DNA from: Kitasatospora terrestris
Lineage (GTDB): Bacteria > Actinomycetota > Actinomycetes > Streptomycetales > Streptomycetaceae
Length of the DNA: 64,000 nucleotides
Assembly: GCF_039542905.1 (NCBI RefSeq)
Contig: NZ_BAABIS010000001.1
Location: forward strand, 6,882,001-6,946,000
Reading direction: 5' to 3'
Part shown: one piece after another, positions 34,361 to 42,053 of the stretch
How positions within the stretch are numbered: position 1 is the stretch's first letter
Layout: every line of letters begins with the position of its first letter
The notes under the pieces: model-generated
Seen by the model: the letters and a program-made list of their open reading frames with translations, nothing else
What the model was told of the DNA's origin: nothing
Database searches by the model: none
Position numbers and translations under genes: made by a program

Positions 34361-34400
34361 GAGGGCCGGGACCCCGCCGCACCGGCGGGGCCCGGCCCTC
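34361..34400. terminator. Bidirectional hairpin terminator
   Basis: Arms 34361-34379 and 34383-34400 pair over 18 bp with one bulged A at 34371 (GAGGGCCGGG-CCCCGCCG with CGGCGGGG-CCCGGCCCTC), three-base loop. Sits between the convergent guaB1 and DUF5995-like genes. Confidence 0.8.
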
Positions 34401-34408
34401 ACGCGTGC

Positions 34409-35095
34409 TCAGACCTTGCCGTCCAGCGGGGTGAGCAGCGCCCGGCTCACCATGCCGACCGAGTGCGAGAGCGCGTCCGCCACCGCGTCGTACGCCGGCC
34501 GCACGCGGCGCAGCCCCCACAGCGCGAGGACGCTCGCCCAGGCGGCGTCCCGGGCGCGGTCGACCGACCAGACGCCGACCACGTGCATCAGCGGGTCGGC
34601 CACCGGCAGGTCGTCCGGGCCCGGCAGCAGCGCGTCGCGGACCTCGTCCTCGACCCGGGCGAGCAGGTCGTTGACCCGCCGGTAGTCGGCGGCCAGCTGC
34701 TCGGGCTCGCGGCCCAGCCGCCGGCAGGTGTCCAGCACGGCGAGCGGCAGGTCGTGCTCGATGTGGGCGTTCATGCCCGCCAACGCGTACTGCAGCGGGT
34801 GGATGCCCGGGGTGGCGCGCAGCTCGAACAGCGGGCGCCAGCAGGGCTCCGGACGGCGGCCGGAGCGGTCGGCGTCGACCGCGTCCAGGTAGCGCACGGC
34901 GAAGCCGGAGTCGAGGTCGGCCAGGGCGGCCGGGTCGTCGAAGTACACCGCGTCCAGCTGCGCGCGGACCAGCCGGGTCACCGTCAGGTACATCGCGTTG
35001 AAGACCGCGACCCCGTCGGTGGGCGGGAGCCCGGCCGACAGCGCGGCCATCCGCTCGATCACCTGGTCCACCGTCGGAAGCTGGCTGATCGTCAT
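34409..35095 (-). CDS. DUF5995 family protein
   Basis: 228 residues, helical and soluble. Blocks typical of this actinobacterial family are DGVAVFNAMYLTVTRLVRAQ, FAVRYLDAVDAD, PCWRPLFELRATPGIHPLQY and ALAGMNAHIEHDLPLAVLDT (the AGMNAHI-DL motif). The fold is unknown to me; the His/Asp in NAHIEHDLP could bind a metal. The ATG at 35095 is at the start of similarity. Convergent with guaB1. Confidence 0.8.
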   Translation of the reverse strand: MTISQLPTVDQVIERMAALSAGLPPTDGVAVFNAMYLTVTRLVRAQLDAVYFDDPAALADLDSGFAVRYLDAVDADRSGRRPEPCWRPLFELRATPGIHPLQYALAGMNAHIEHDLPLAVLDTCRRLGREPEQLAADYRRVNDLLARVEDEVRDALLPGPDDLPVADPLMHVVGVWSVDRARDAAWASVLALWGLRRVRPAYDAVADALSHSVGMVSRALLTPLDGKV

Positions 35096-35292
35096 ACGGT
35101 CGTCCCATCGGCTCGTCCGGAAGCCCCACTGTCGCACCGGACCTCCGCCGCTCCAAGCTGCCGCGCGCGCACGGCCCCGACCGGGGGCGGACGGCGCGGG
35201 CAACCGCGGAGTCACCGCCGTCCGATACCGTGCGGGTCGACCCCGGTCGTTCACGAGATCGGAACGGGACGACGAGAGCGGAAGGAGGGCGG

Positions 35293-36108
35293 GTGAACGC
35301 TGCTGAGCGGCTGATCTCCGGGGCCCGCCGCGGCCGGTTCAACGAGCTGCTGCCCGACCTGCTGGACATGGCCGGCCGCCCGGGTGGCGACCGGGACGAA
35401 GCCTGGGAGGCCACCGCAGCGGCCATTCAGGTCCTGTTCTGGCAGGACCGGTTCGCTGAAGCAGCCGACCTGGCCGAGGCGCTCATTGCCCAGGACGGTC
35501 CGCTCGGTGGCGAGCTCTGCGACCAGGACATGCCTTTCCGCACCGCGTTGTTGGCAGGTGAGCTCCATGCGGGAACGCCGGCCCGACCGCGCCTCCTGGC
35601 CGGGGCCGCCCGCGTTCCCGAAGGCCGGAACCTGGGCGACGACCTGTTGTGGCTCGCGGAGGAGCTCCCCGAGCGCCCCGTCGAGGAACTGCTGCCCAGC
35701 CCCTTCGACTGGGGCGGCCCGGCTGAGCCGCTGGACGAGGTCGCGGTCCAGCTGGCCGAGCGCGACTTCAGCACGTTGGACGCGGACGACAGGTACACCT
35801 TGTGGGAGGCGCTGGCCAAGGCCAACGACTTCGATCGGGCCCACCGTCTGGTCGAATCGTCAGGCCGAACACCTGACCGACACTCGCCCTGCCTCTGGAT
35901 GGCAGGCTGGTACGCGGTGCGGGGCGACGTGCCCCGCGGTGAGCGGATGCTGCTGGCCGCCCACGACCGGTGGTGGCCCTACATGAGGTGGGACGCGATT
36001 CCGGATGCTCCGGTCCTGCAGCCGACCCTGCGCCTGGTGGTGACCGACCGGGTACGCGAGCACTACTTGACCCGGCCGATCGGCCCCGAAGCGGAGAAGA
36101 CGGCATGA
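35293..36108 (+). CDS. Hypothetical helical protein, first of a coupled pair
   Basis: 271 residues, no signal peptide, Trp/Leu-rich alpha-helical repeats (e.g. WQDRFAEAADLAEALIAQDG, YTLWEALAKANDFDRAHRLV) resembling TPR/SEL1-like repeats. The GTG start has a strong ribosome site (GAAGGAGGG). Its stop overlaps the ATG of the 73-residue protein as ATGA. Parts (35400-35620, 35820-36060) have visibly fewer G/C-ending codons than neighbours (e.g. TTGTTGGCAGG), a weak sign of foreign origin. Function unknown. Confidence 0.72.
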   Translation: MNAAERLISGARRGRFNELLPDLLDMAGRPGGDRDEAWEATAAAIQVLFWQDRFAEAADLAEALIAQDGPLGGELCDQDMPFRTALLAGELHAGTPARPRLLAGAARVPEGRNLGDDLLWLAEELPERPVEELLPSPFDWGGPAEPLDEVAVQLAERDFSTLDADDRYTLWEALAKANDFDRAHRLVESSGRTPDRHSPCLWMAGWYAVRGDVPRGERMLLAAHDRWWPYMRWDAIPDAPVLQPTLRLVVTDRVREHYLTRPIGPEAEKTA

Positions 36109-36326
36109 CGCAGAACGCACTCGACCAGCTGCTCGGCCGGGCCCGCGGCCCGCTGGAGCCGAACGGGCGCCTGACCCCGTCGCAGTTCTTCCCGCCGGGC
36201 GGCACCTACGACTTCGACACCATGGCAGTCCACGATGCTGCCGACGCCCTGCAGATCCGCGGGCCGATCGCGCAGAAGATCCACGCGGTCCCCGACGGGG
36301 CAACGATCCGCCTCGGCGCGGAGTGA
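36105..36326 (+). CDS. Small hypothetical protein, second of a coupled pair
   Basis: 73 residues, soluble, containing GRLTPSQFFPPGGTYDFDTM and ending PDGATIRLGAE. Its ATG at 36105 overlaps the stop of the preceding gene by four bases (ATGA), so it depends on translation of that gene. No family recognised. A two-gene module with a large helical partner is compatible with toxin-antitoxin or immunity logic, but nothing in the sequence proves that. Confidence 0.65.
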   Translation: MTQNALDQLLGRARGPLEPNGRLTPSQFFPPGGTYDFDTMAVHDAADALQIRGPIAQKIHAVPDGATIRLGAE

Positions 36327-36379
36327 GGGCCGCCGCTCCGAGCCGCCGCGCACACGGCCCCGGTCGGGGGCTGGTCGCG

Positions 36380-37096
36380 TCAGGGGTGGGGCGTGACCGC
36401 CGCGGAGAGCCGCTCGGCGGCCTCGGCCACCGCGTCGGCGAACCGCGAGCCCGGGTGCCGGGTGAGCCGCTCGATCGGACCGGAGACCGCGAGCGCCGCC
36501 ACCACCCGGTTGCCCGGGCCGCGGACCGGCGCCGCCACCGACGCCACCCCCGGCTCGCGCTCGCCCACCGACTGCGACCAGCCCCGGCGGCGCACCCCGC
36601 TCAGCGCCGTCGCGGTGAACCGGGCCCCGCGCAGCGCCGTGTAGAGCCGCTCCGGCTCCTCCCAGGCCAGCAGGATCTGCGCGGCCGCACCCGCCTTCAT
36701 CGACAGCGAGGAGCCGACCGGCACGGTGTCCCGCAGCCCGGCGACCCGCTCGACCGCCGCCACGCAGACCCGCTGCTCGCCGCGCCGCCGGTACAGGTGC
36801 GCGCTCTCGCCGGTCAGGTCGCGCAGCTCGGTCAGCACCGGCCCGGCCGCCGAGAGCAGCCGGTCCTCGCCGGCCGCCGCCGACAGCTCGGCCAGCCGCG
36901 GCCCGAGCACGAACCGGCCCTGCAGGTCGCGGGCGACCAGGCGGTGGTGCTCCAGGGCGACGGCGAGGCGGTGGGCGGTCGGCCGGGCCAGGCCGGTCGC
37001 CGCGACCAGGCCGGCCAGCGAGGTGGGGCCGGCCTCCAGGGTGCCGAGGATCGCGGTGGTCTTGTCGAGCACGCCGACGCCGCTCAAGGTGTCCAT
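36380..37096 (-). CDS. IclR family regulator, NdgR-like
   Basis: 238 residues. Winged HTH at SLAGLVAATGLARPTAHRLA followed by VALEHHRLVARDLQGRFVLG (about residues 27-66). The ligand domain contains SLSMKAGAAAQILLAWEEPE and GVRRRGWSQSVGEREPGVAS then APVRGPGNRVVAALAVSGPI. This is the pattern I know from NdgR, the Streptomyces regulator of amino acid (leucine) metabolism usually sitting divergently next to leuCD. No leuC/leuD is present here: the opposite side carries only about 530 bases and then a GlsB gene. It may be a paralogue or a rearranged locus. Confidence 0.85.
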   Translation of the reverse strand: MDTLSGVGVLDKTTAILGTLEAGPTSLAGLVAATGLARPTAHRLAVALEHHRLVARDLQGRFVLGPRLAELSAAAGEDRLLSAAGPVLTELRDLTGESAHLYRRRGEQRVCVAAVERVAGLRDTVPVGSSLSMKAGAAAQILLAWEEPERLYTALRGARFTATALSGVRRRGWSQSVGEREPGVASVAAPVRGPGNRVVAALAVSGPIERLTRHPGSRFADAVAEAAERLSAAVTPHP

Positions 37097-37169
37097 GGGT
37101 GGGGGTACTCCAGTCTCGTACCCGGGGGCCTGACGCCCCCGGGGCTCCGGGCAGGGGGAGCGGGGTCGG

Positions 37170-37334
37170 TCAGCGGGGGAGGGCCGAAGAGGACGGCGAG
37201 GAGCCCGCGTCGGGGACGAGACGGGTGGACACCGGCACCGGGAGCGAGCCGGGGATCAGCAGGGCGCCGGGGACGGGCACGGCGCAGGGGGCGGCAGGGG
37301 CCGCGGCACGGGGCAGCACAGAAGCACTCCTCAT
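37170..37334 (-). CDS. Possible small ORF (doubtful)
   Basis: 54 residues, MRSASVLPRAAAPAAPCAVP then Pro/Ser-rich. Almost all codons end in G or C, which favours coding, but there is no clear family, no hydrophobic core and only a weak ribosome site (GGGAAG). The region 37097-37626 otherwise contains no gene; its right part (37440-37610) is AT-richer and likely holds the promoter of the GlsB-like gene. Confidence 0.25.
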   Translation of the reverse strand: MRSASVLPRAAAPAAPCAVPVPGALLIPGSLPVPVSTRLVPDAGSSPSSSALPR

Positions 37335-37626
37335 CTTCCCCGCCGCCACGTTGGCGACAGGCCGGAGTTGGCACTGGACCCGGTTGCGCGGCGCGAGCTT
37401 CGAGCGCCGTGACGACCGGGGAGTTGCCGGGGCTTCGTAGGGCCGGTCCCTCCACCCCTCTGGATGATTCGCGAGGAACCTTACAAGACTCCCGGCGCGG
37501 CTTGCCAGCCACTCCCGGTCCGGGTGCCCGACCGGCGGGTCGAGATGCCCCTCCGGCGAAACGGGCCGATCATGGAAATCGCCCGCCGTCGTCCGGACGG
37601 CGGACGACCGGGAAGGGACCGACGCG

Positions 37627-37896
37627 ATGTTCCAACTCCTGTGGATCCTCCTCATCGGCTTCGTGCTGGGCATCCTCGCCAAGCTGATCCTCCGCGGTCC
37701 GCAGTCGATCCCCTGGTGGCTGACCATGCTGCTGGGCGCCGCCGGCGCCCTGCTCGGCAACGCGGTCGCCGGCTGGATCGGCGTACGCCACACCAGCGGC
37801 ATCGACTGGATCCGGCACCTGCTGCAGATCGGCTTCGCCGTCCTGCTGGTCGGCGTGGTCGCCCCCGCCTGGAGCAGGTCCCGCTCCCACAGGTAG
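37627..37896 (+). CDS. GlsB/YeaQ/YmgE family stress-response membrane protein
   Basis: 89 residues and three transmembrane helices with the family pattern: LLWILLIGFVLGILAKLILR, WLTMLLGAAGALLGNAVAGW (Gly-rich helix 2) and GIDWIRHLLQIGFAVLLVGV. Family members anchor stress proteins or are induced by stress. An AGGGACC ribosome-site-like stretch precedes the ATG. Convergent with the ABC exporter operon. Confidence 0.85.
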   Translation: MFQLLWILLIGFVLGILAKLILRGPQSIPWWLTMLLGAAGALLGNAVAGWIGVRHTSGIDWIRHLLQIGFAVLLVGVVAPAWSRSRSHR

Positions 37897-37912
37897 CCCT
37901 CCGTCAGGGGGA

Positions 37913-37940
37913 GCGGCGCCACCACCGGCGGGGGCGCCGC
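37913..37940. terminator. 8-bp GC hairpin between convergent genes
   Basis: GCGGCGCC (37913-37920) and GGCGCCGC (37933-37940), 12-base loop, between the GlsB-like gene and the end of the ABC exporter operon. Confidence 0.45.
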
Positions 37941-37966
37941 GGCTCCGGCCGCTGCCGGGTCGCGGC

Positions 37967-39757
37967 TCAGGCGTAGATCCGGGCCTGCAGGGCGTACAGC
38001 TCCGTGTAGAGGCCCCCGGCCGCGACCAGGTCGGCGTGGGTGCCGCTCTCGCGGACCCGGCCGTGCTCCAGGACGACGATGCGGTCGGCCATCCGGACGG
38101 TGGAGAAGCGGTGCGAGACCAGCAGGCTGACCGCGCCGGTGCGGGCACCGGAGTCGGCGACCAGCCGGGCGAAGCGTTCGAAGAGGGCCTGCTCGGCGGT
38201 GGCGTCCATCGCCGAGGCGGGCTCGTCCAGGGTGAGGAGGAGCGGTTCGCGGCGCAGCAGGGTCCGGGCCAGGCCGAGTTTCTGCCACTGCCCGCCGGAG
38301 AGGTCGGAGCCGTCGCCGTAGCCGCGGCCGACCAGCCCGTCCAGGCCGCCGGGGACGGTCGCCTCGATGCCGGCCGCGTCCGCCGCGGCCAGCGCGGCGC
38401 GCAGCGCCTCGTCGTCGTCGATCCGGTCCAGGTCGCCGATGCCGGTGTTGTCGCGGAGCCGGAGTTCGAGGCGGGCGAAGTCCTGGAAGAGTGCGGCCAG
38501 TCGGCTCTGCCACGCACGGGGGTCGATCTCCGCGAGGTCGACCCCGTCCACCAGGATCCGTCCCGCGGTGGGCCGGTAGAGCCCGCAGATCAGCTTGATC
38601 AGGGTGGACTTGCCGGCGCCGTTCTCGCCGACGACGGCCAGCGCGCTGCCGGCGGGGATGTCGAGGTCCACGCCCTCCAGGACGGGCCGGGTGCTGCCCG
38701 GGTAGGCGAAGCCGACGTTCTCCAGCCGGATGCCCCCGGTGAGCGCGGCGGGTGCCGGGCGGAGCGGGACCTCGGCGGGGACGCCCGGGGCGGGGGCCCG
38801 CTCGCGCAGCCCGGCCAGCCGCCGCGCGGTCCGGCCGGCGTCCTGGAGGACGGCCAGCAGGCCCAGCGCGGTGGCCACCTGGAGGGAGAGCTGCGCGGCC
38901 AGGGTGATGACGAGGATGACGTCGCCCAGCCCGGAGGTGCCGTGCTCGGCCTGCCGGACGACGGTCCAGATCGCGGCGCCGTACGCGGCGGCGAAGGCCA
39001 GCTGGCCCCCGGCGCGCAGCGCCGCGGCCGCGGTGTGGGCGCGTCGCAGCTCGGCGGTGGTCCGGGCCCATGCCTCGCGGTGCCGCTCGACGAGCAGCGG
39101 GCCGGCCCCGGCGAGCCGGATCTGCCGGGCGGTGGAGGGGGAGGTGGCCGCGTCCAGCAGGTGCCGTCCGAACCGGACGTGCGTGGCGGTGCGCTCCTTG
39201 GCGGCGTCCAGCAGGCGCTGCGCGCGGTTGCCGGCGAGCACCGGCAGGACACCGGTGAGCGGCAGGAGCAGCAGCCAGGGGTTGAGGCCGCCGAGCAGCA
39301 CGGCGGTCAGCGCCAGTTGCAGGGCCAGCCCGCCGAGTTGGAGGACGGCTTCGAGGGAGGCCCGGGTGCGCGGCAGCTCCTCGCGGACCAGGGCCAGGGC
39401 GTCCGCGAACCGGGCCGACTCCAGCCGTTCCAGGTGCGGATCGCCGTGCGCGAGGGCGAGCAGCTCGTTCTGCAGCTCGACCTCGCCGAGGTCGCCCAGT
39501 TCGAAGTACGACAGGTGCGCGAAGTGGTTCATCATCAGTTCGAGGACCAGCAGCACCGCGGCGGTCAGCCCGAGCACGGCGGCCGTGCCGGTGTGCCCGG
39601 CCACCGCCGCCACGGTGAGGCCCTTGAGGCTGAGCGCGATCAGCGGTGTGGCGAGGTAGCCGAGCAGCATCATCGCGCAGGCGCGCAGCAGCCGTCGGCG
39701 GTCGCAGCGCCAGGCCAGCCGGAGCAGGTGGCGCACCGCCAGGAGCAGGACGGTCAT
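37967..39757 (-). CDS. ABC exporter half-transporter (permease plus ATPase), second of pair
   Basis: 596 residues. N-terminal six-helix membrane domain (about 1-320) and C-terminal ATPase: Walker A VVGENGAGKSTLIKLICGLY, signature LSGGQWQKLGLARTLL, Walker B LLTLDEPASAMD with catalytic Glu, H-loop LLVSHRFSTVRM. All catalytic residues are intact. The ATG overlaps the stop of the other half-transporter as ATGA (39754-39757), so the two are made together and very likely form a heterodimer. It lies at the left end of the biosynthetic cluster; export of, or self-resistance to, its product is the inferred job. Confidence 0.92.
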   Translation of the reverse strand: MTVLLLAVRHLLRLAWRCDRRRLLRACAMMLLGYLATPLIALSLKGLTVAAVAGHTGTAAVLGLTAAVLLVLELMMNHFAHLSYFELGDLGEVELQNELLALAHGDPHLERLESARFADALALVREELPRTRASLEAVLQLGGLALQLALTAVLLGGLNPWLLLLPLTGVLPVLAGNRAQRLLDAAKERTATHVRFGRHLLDAATSPSTARQIRLAGAGPLLVERHREAWARTTAELRRAHTAAAALRAGGQLAFAAAYGAAIWTVVRQAEHGTSGLGDVILVITLAAQLSLQVATALGLLAVLQDAGRTARRLAGLRERAPAPGVPAEVPLRPAPAALTGGIRLENVGFAYPGSTRPVLEGVDLDIPAGSALAVVGENGAGKSTLIKLICGLYRPTAGRILVDGVDLAEIDPRAWQSRLAALFQDFARLELRLRDNTGIGDLDRIDDDEALRAALAAADAAGIEATVPGGLDGLVGRGYGDGSDLSGGQWQKLGLARTLLRREPLLLTLDEPASAMDATAEQALFERFARLVADSGARTGAVSLLVSHRFSTVRMADRIVVLEHGRVRESGTHADLVAAGGLYTELYALQARIYA

Positions 39758-41619
39758 CGCAGGGCCCCTTCCGTGAAGCGCTCCGCCTGGGCGCGGAAGA
39801 GCGTCGCGTACTGCCCGTCCAGCGCGAGCAGTTCCTCGTGGGTGCCGGACTCGGCGACGGCTCCGTCGGCGAGGACGACGATGCGGTCCGCGCGGCGCAC
39901 GCTGGAGAAGCGGTGGGCGATGATCACGCTGGTCACGCCGCGGGACAGGTCCAGGAAGCGGTCGAAGAACGCGGCCTCGGCGCGGACGTCGAGCTGCGCG
40001 GTGGGTTCGTCGAGGATGAGCAGGGAGGCGCCGTCCGCGAGCGCCAGCATGGCCCGGGCGAGTGCGACCCGCTGCCACTGCCCGCCCGAGAGGTCGGTGC
40101 CGTCTTCGTACTGGGCGCTGAGCACGGTGGACAGGCCGTGCGGCAGCCCGTCCAGGGTGTCGAGCACGCCGGCGCGCTCGGCGGCGGTGCGCAGCGCGGC
40201 GGTGTCCGCCAGGAGTTCGGGGCGGCCCAGCGCGATGTTCTCGGCGGCGGTCAGCTCGAAGCGGGCGAAGTCCTGGAAGATGACGGCGATCCGCCGGTGC
40301 CACGCGGCGGGCGGGACGGCCGCGAGGTCGGTGCCGCCGACGGTGATCCGGCCGCCGGTCGGGCCGTGCAGCCCGGCCAGCAGCTTCACCAGGGTGGTCT
40401 TGCCGGCGCCGTTGAGCCCGACGATCGCGGTGGACGCGCCCTCGGCCAGCTCCAGGTCGAGGCCGCGGAGCACCTCGGGGGTGTCGGGGCGGTAGCGGAA
40501 GCCGACCTGCTCGAAGCGGATCGGGCCGTGCGGGGCGGCCGGGCCGTCGGTGGCGGTCCGTGGCGCGGGGACGCGGTCCTCCAGCTGCCGCAGCGCGTCC
40601 TCCGCGGTGAGTCCGTACAGGGTCTGCATGTCGCTCTCCGGGAAGAAGACCCCGAAGCGCATGGGGATCAGGACGGCCTGCAGGGCGGCGCTGAGTTGGA
40701 GCAGTGAGAGGGTGCCGGTGGAGCCGCCGCGGGCGAGCAGGACGAGCGCGGTGGCGCCGCCGACGAGGCCGAGCGCGGCGAGCGCGACGAAGGGCTTGAG
40801 GAGCAGCCGCCGCCGGGTGGCCCAGAGCGGCTGGAGGTAGGCCCGGGCCTCCTCGCCGTGCCGCTCGCGCAGCCAGGGCACCAGCCCCAGCAGCCTGGCC
40901 TCCTTGGCGAGCCCGCTGCCGCTGGCGGTCCGCCGCAGGTAGGCGAGCCGGCGCCGCCGTCCGGCCATGGTGGACCGGACGGCGCCGAACCGGCGGAGCG
41001 AGTCGCGCTGCCCGTACCGGATGACCAGTGCGGTGACGGCGACCACGGCGGCCGGGAGCGGCCCCAGCACCACGGCCACCATGGCGGTGGCACCGGCGAG
41101 TTGGGCGTAGCGGGCGAGCAGGGCCAGCGCTCCGGCGGTGGCCTCGCCGGGGGTGGGGGAGGTCCGGTCGAAGCCGCCGCGGGCCTCCGCGAGCAGGTCC
41201 AGCACCTCCCGCCGGTCCAGGTCCTCGGGGGGCAGGCCGTCCAGGGCGCAGGCCATCAGCCCGCTGATCCGCGCGCCGTCCACCCTGCGGGCGACCAGCT
41301 CGGCGGCCAAGGTCTGGAAGGGCGCCAGGAGTTGCTGGAGCAGGAAGGCGCAGCCGGCCAGCAGCACGGCGAGCCCGATCCGGGCGGTGGCCCGCTCGGA
41401 CGGGTGGCCGCCCATGACGTCGGGCAGCCCGGCGATGACGTGGCTGGTGGCGAGGATGAACCCGATGGGCAGCAGTCCGACCGCGAGGTGCAGGGCGGCG
41501 ACGGCCACCGGCGCTCCCGCGGGCAGTTGCCGGAGCAACCGGGCGGTGGAGACCCAGCGTTGCGCCCGTCGGTGCAGGAGCGGCCGTCCGGTACGGGGTG
41601 GGGAGGTGCGTGCGGGCAC
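39754..41619 (-). CDS. ABC exporter half-transporter (permease plus ATPase), first of pair
   Basis: 621 residues from GTG 41619, chosen because GGAGG lies 9 bases upstream; a start 44 codons earlier at 41751 is less likely. Membrane domain, then ATPase with Walker A IVGLNGAGKTTLVKLLAGLH, signature LSGGQWQRVALARAML, Walker B LLILDEPTAQLD and H-loop VIIAHRFSSVRR. Divergent from the condensation-domain gene over 434 bases holding two DasR-operator-like sites. Co-translated with its partner. Probable exporter of the cluster product. Confidence 0.92.
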   Translation of the reverse strand: MPARTSPPRTGRPLLHRRAQRWVSTARLLRQLPAGAPVAVAALHLAVGLLPIGFILATSHVIAGLPDVMGGHPSERATARIGLAVLLAGCAFLLQQLLAPFQTLAAELVARRVDGARISGLMACALDGLPPEDLDRREVLDLLAEARGGFDRTSPTPGEATAGALALLARYAQLAGATAMVAVVLGPLPAAVVAVTALVIRYGQRDSLRRFGAVRSTMAGRRRRLAYLRRTASGSGLAKEARLLGLVPWLRERHGEEARAYLQPLWATRRRLLLKPFVALAALGLVGGATALVLLARGGSTGTLSLLQLSAALQAVLIPMRFGVFFPESDMQTLYGLTAEDALRQLEDRVPAPRTATDGPAAPHGPIRFEQVGFRYRPDTPEVLRGLDLELAEGASTAIVGLNGAGKTTLVKLLAGLHGPTGGRITVGGTDLAAVPPAAWHRRIAVIFQDFARFELTAAENIALGRPELLADTAALRTAAERAGVLDTLDGLPHGLSTVLSAQYEDGTDLSGGQWQRVALARAMLALADGASLLILDEPTAQLDVRAEAAFFDRFLDLSRGVTSVIIAHRFSSVRRADRIVVLADGAVAESGTHEELLALDGQYATLFRAQAERFTEGALR

Positions 41620-41723
41620 GGTGGAGCGCCTCCGGTTCGGTGGGCGGTCGGCAGGGAGGCGAGGGCCTGGGAAGTGCCGGGCGAACGGGACGGCGCTGTC
41701 GCCGTGCGGCACGAGTCCTGGAG

Positions 41724-41739
41724 TCTGGTCCAGACCGGT
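41724..41739. promoter_or_regulatory. Sequence resembling a DasR operator (dre), site 1
   Basis: TCTGGTCCAGACCGGT: 12 of 16 positions agree with the published dre consensus ACTGGTCTAGACCACT, including the core TGGTC-AGACC. Lies between the ABC pair (start 41619) and the biosynthetic operon (start 42054). DasR is the GntR-type N-acetylglucosamine sensor that links nutrient state to antibiotic production in Streptomyces. Confidence 0.45.
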
Positions 41740-41827
41740 GCGGGGCGTCAAGGCGTGTCCGCTGATGAACGATCAGGATCCTTGCGGTGAACGTTGGGTG
41801 ACGAACGGGCCAACAAAGGACTGGTCA

Positions 41828-41843
41828 AATGGTCTAGACATTC
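41828..41843. promoter_or_regulatory. Sequence resembling a DasR operator (dre), site 2
   Basis: AATGGTCTAGACATTC: contains the exact ten-base core TGGTCTAGAC of dre, with a poor right end. Preceded at 41819-41825 by another ACTGGTC half-site, so two TGGTC repeats lie 9 bases apart. About 210 bases before the condensation-domain gene. Confidence 0.42.
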
Positions 41844-42053
41844 GCTGGCGGCGGTGGGTAACGTCCGTCATCGGGCCAGGTCGAGCCAGGCTCCCGCTGC
41901 CGCCCGCCCGGCGATCCCGGGCCGGCTGCCCCCTTCGCCGCCCGCCGCGCGGGCATCCCGTCCCAGCCCTGCCACGTCCTCGTGCCCCCGCCCGCCGGGG
42001 GCACCGCTCCGCGTGCCGTCCGGCCGCGGCCCCAGCCTGCGTGAGGAAACGCC

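Noticed and set aside
37967..41619. Degenerate ATPase site in one ABC half-transporter
   Set aside because: Both copies have intact Walker A, signature, Walker B Glu and H-loop.
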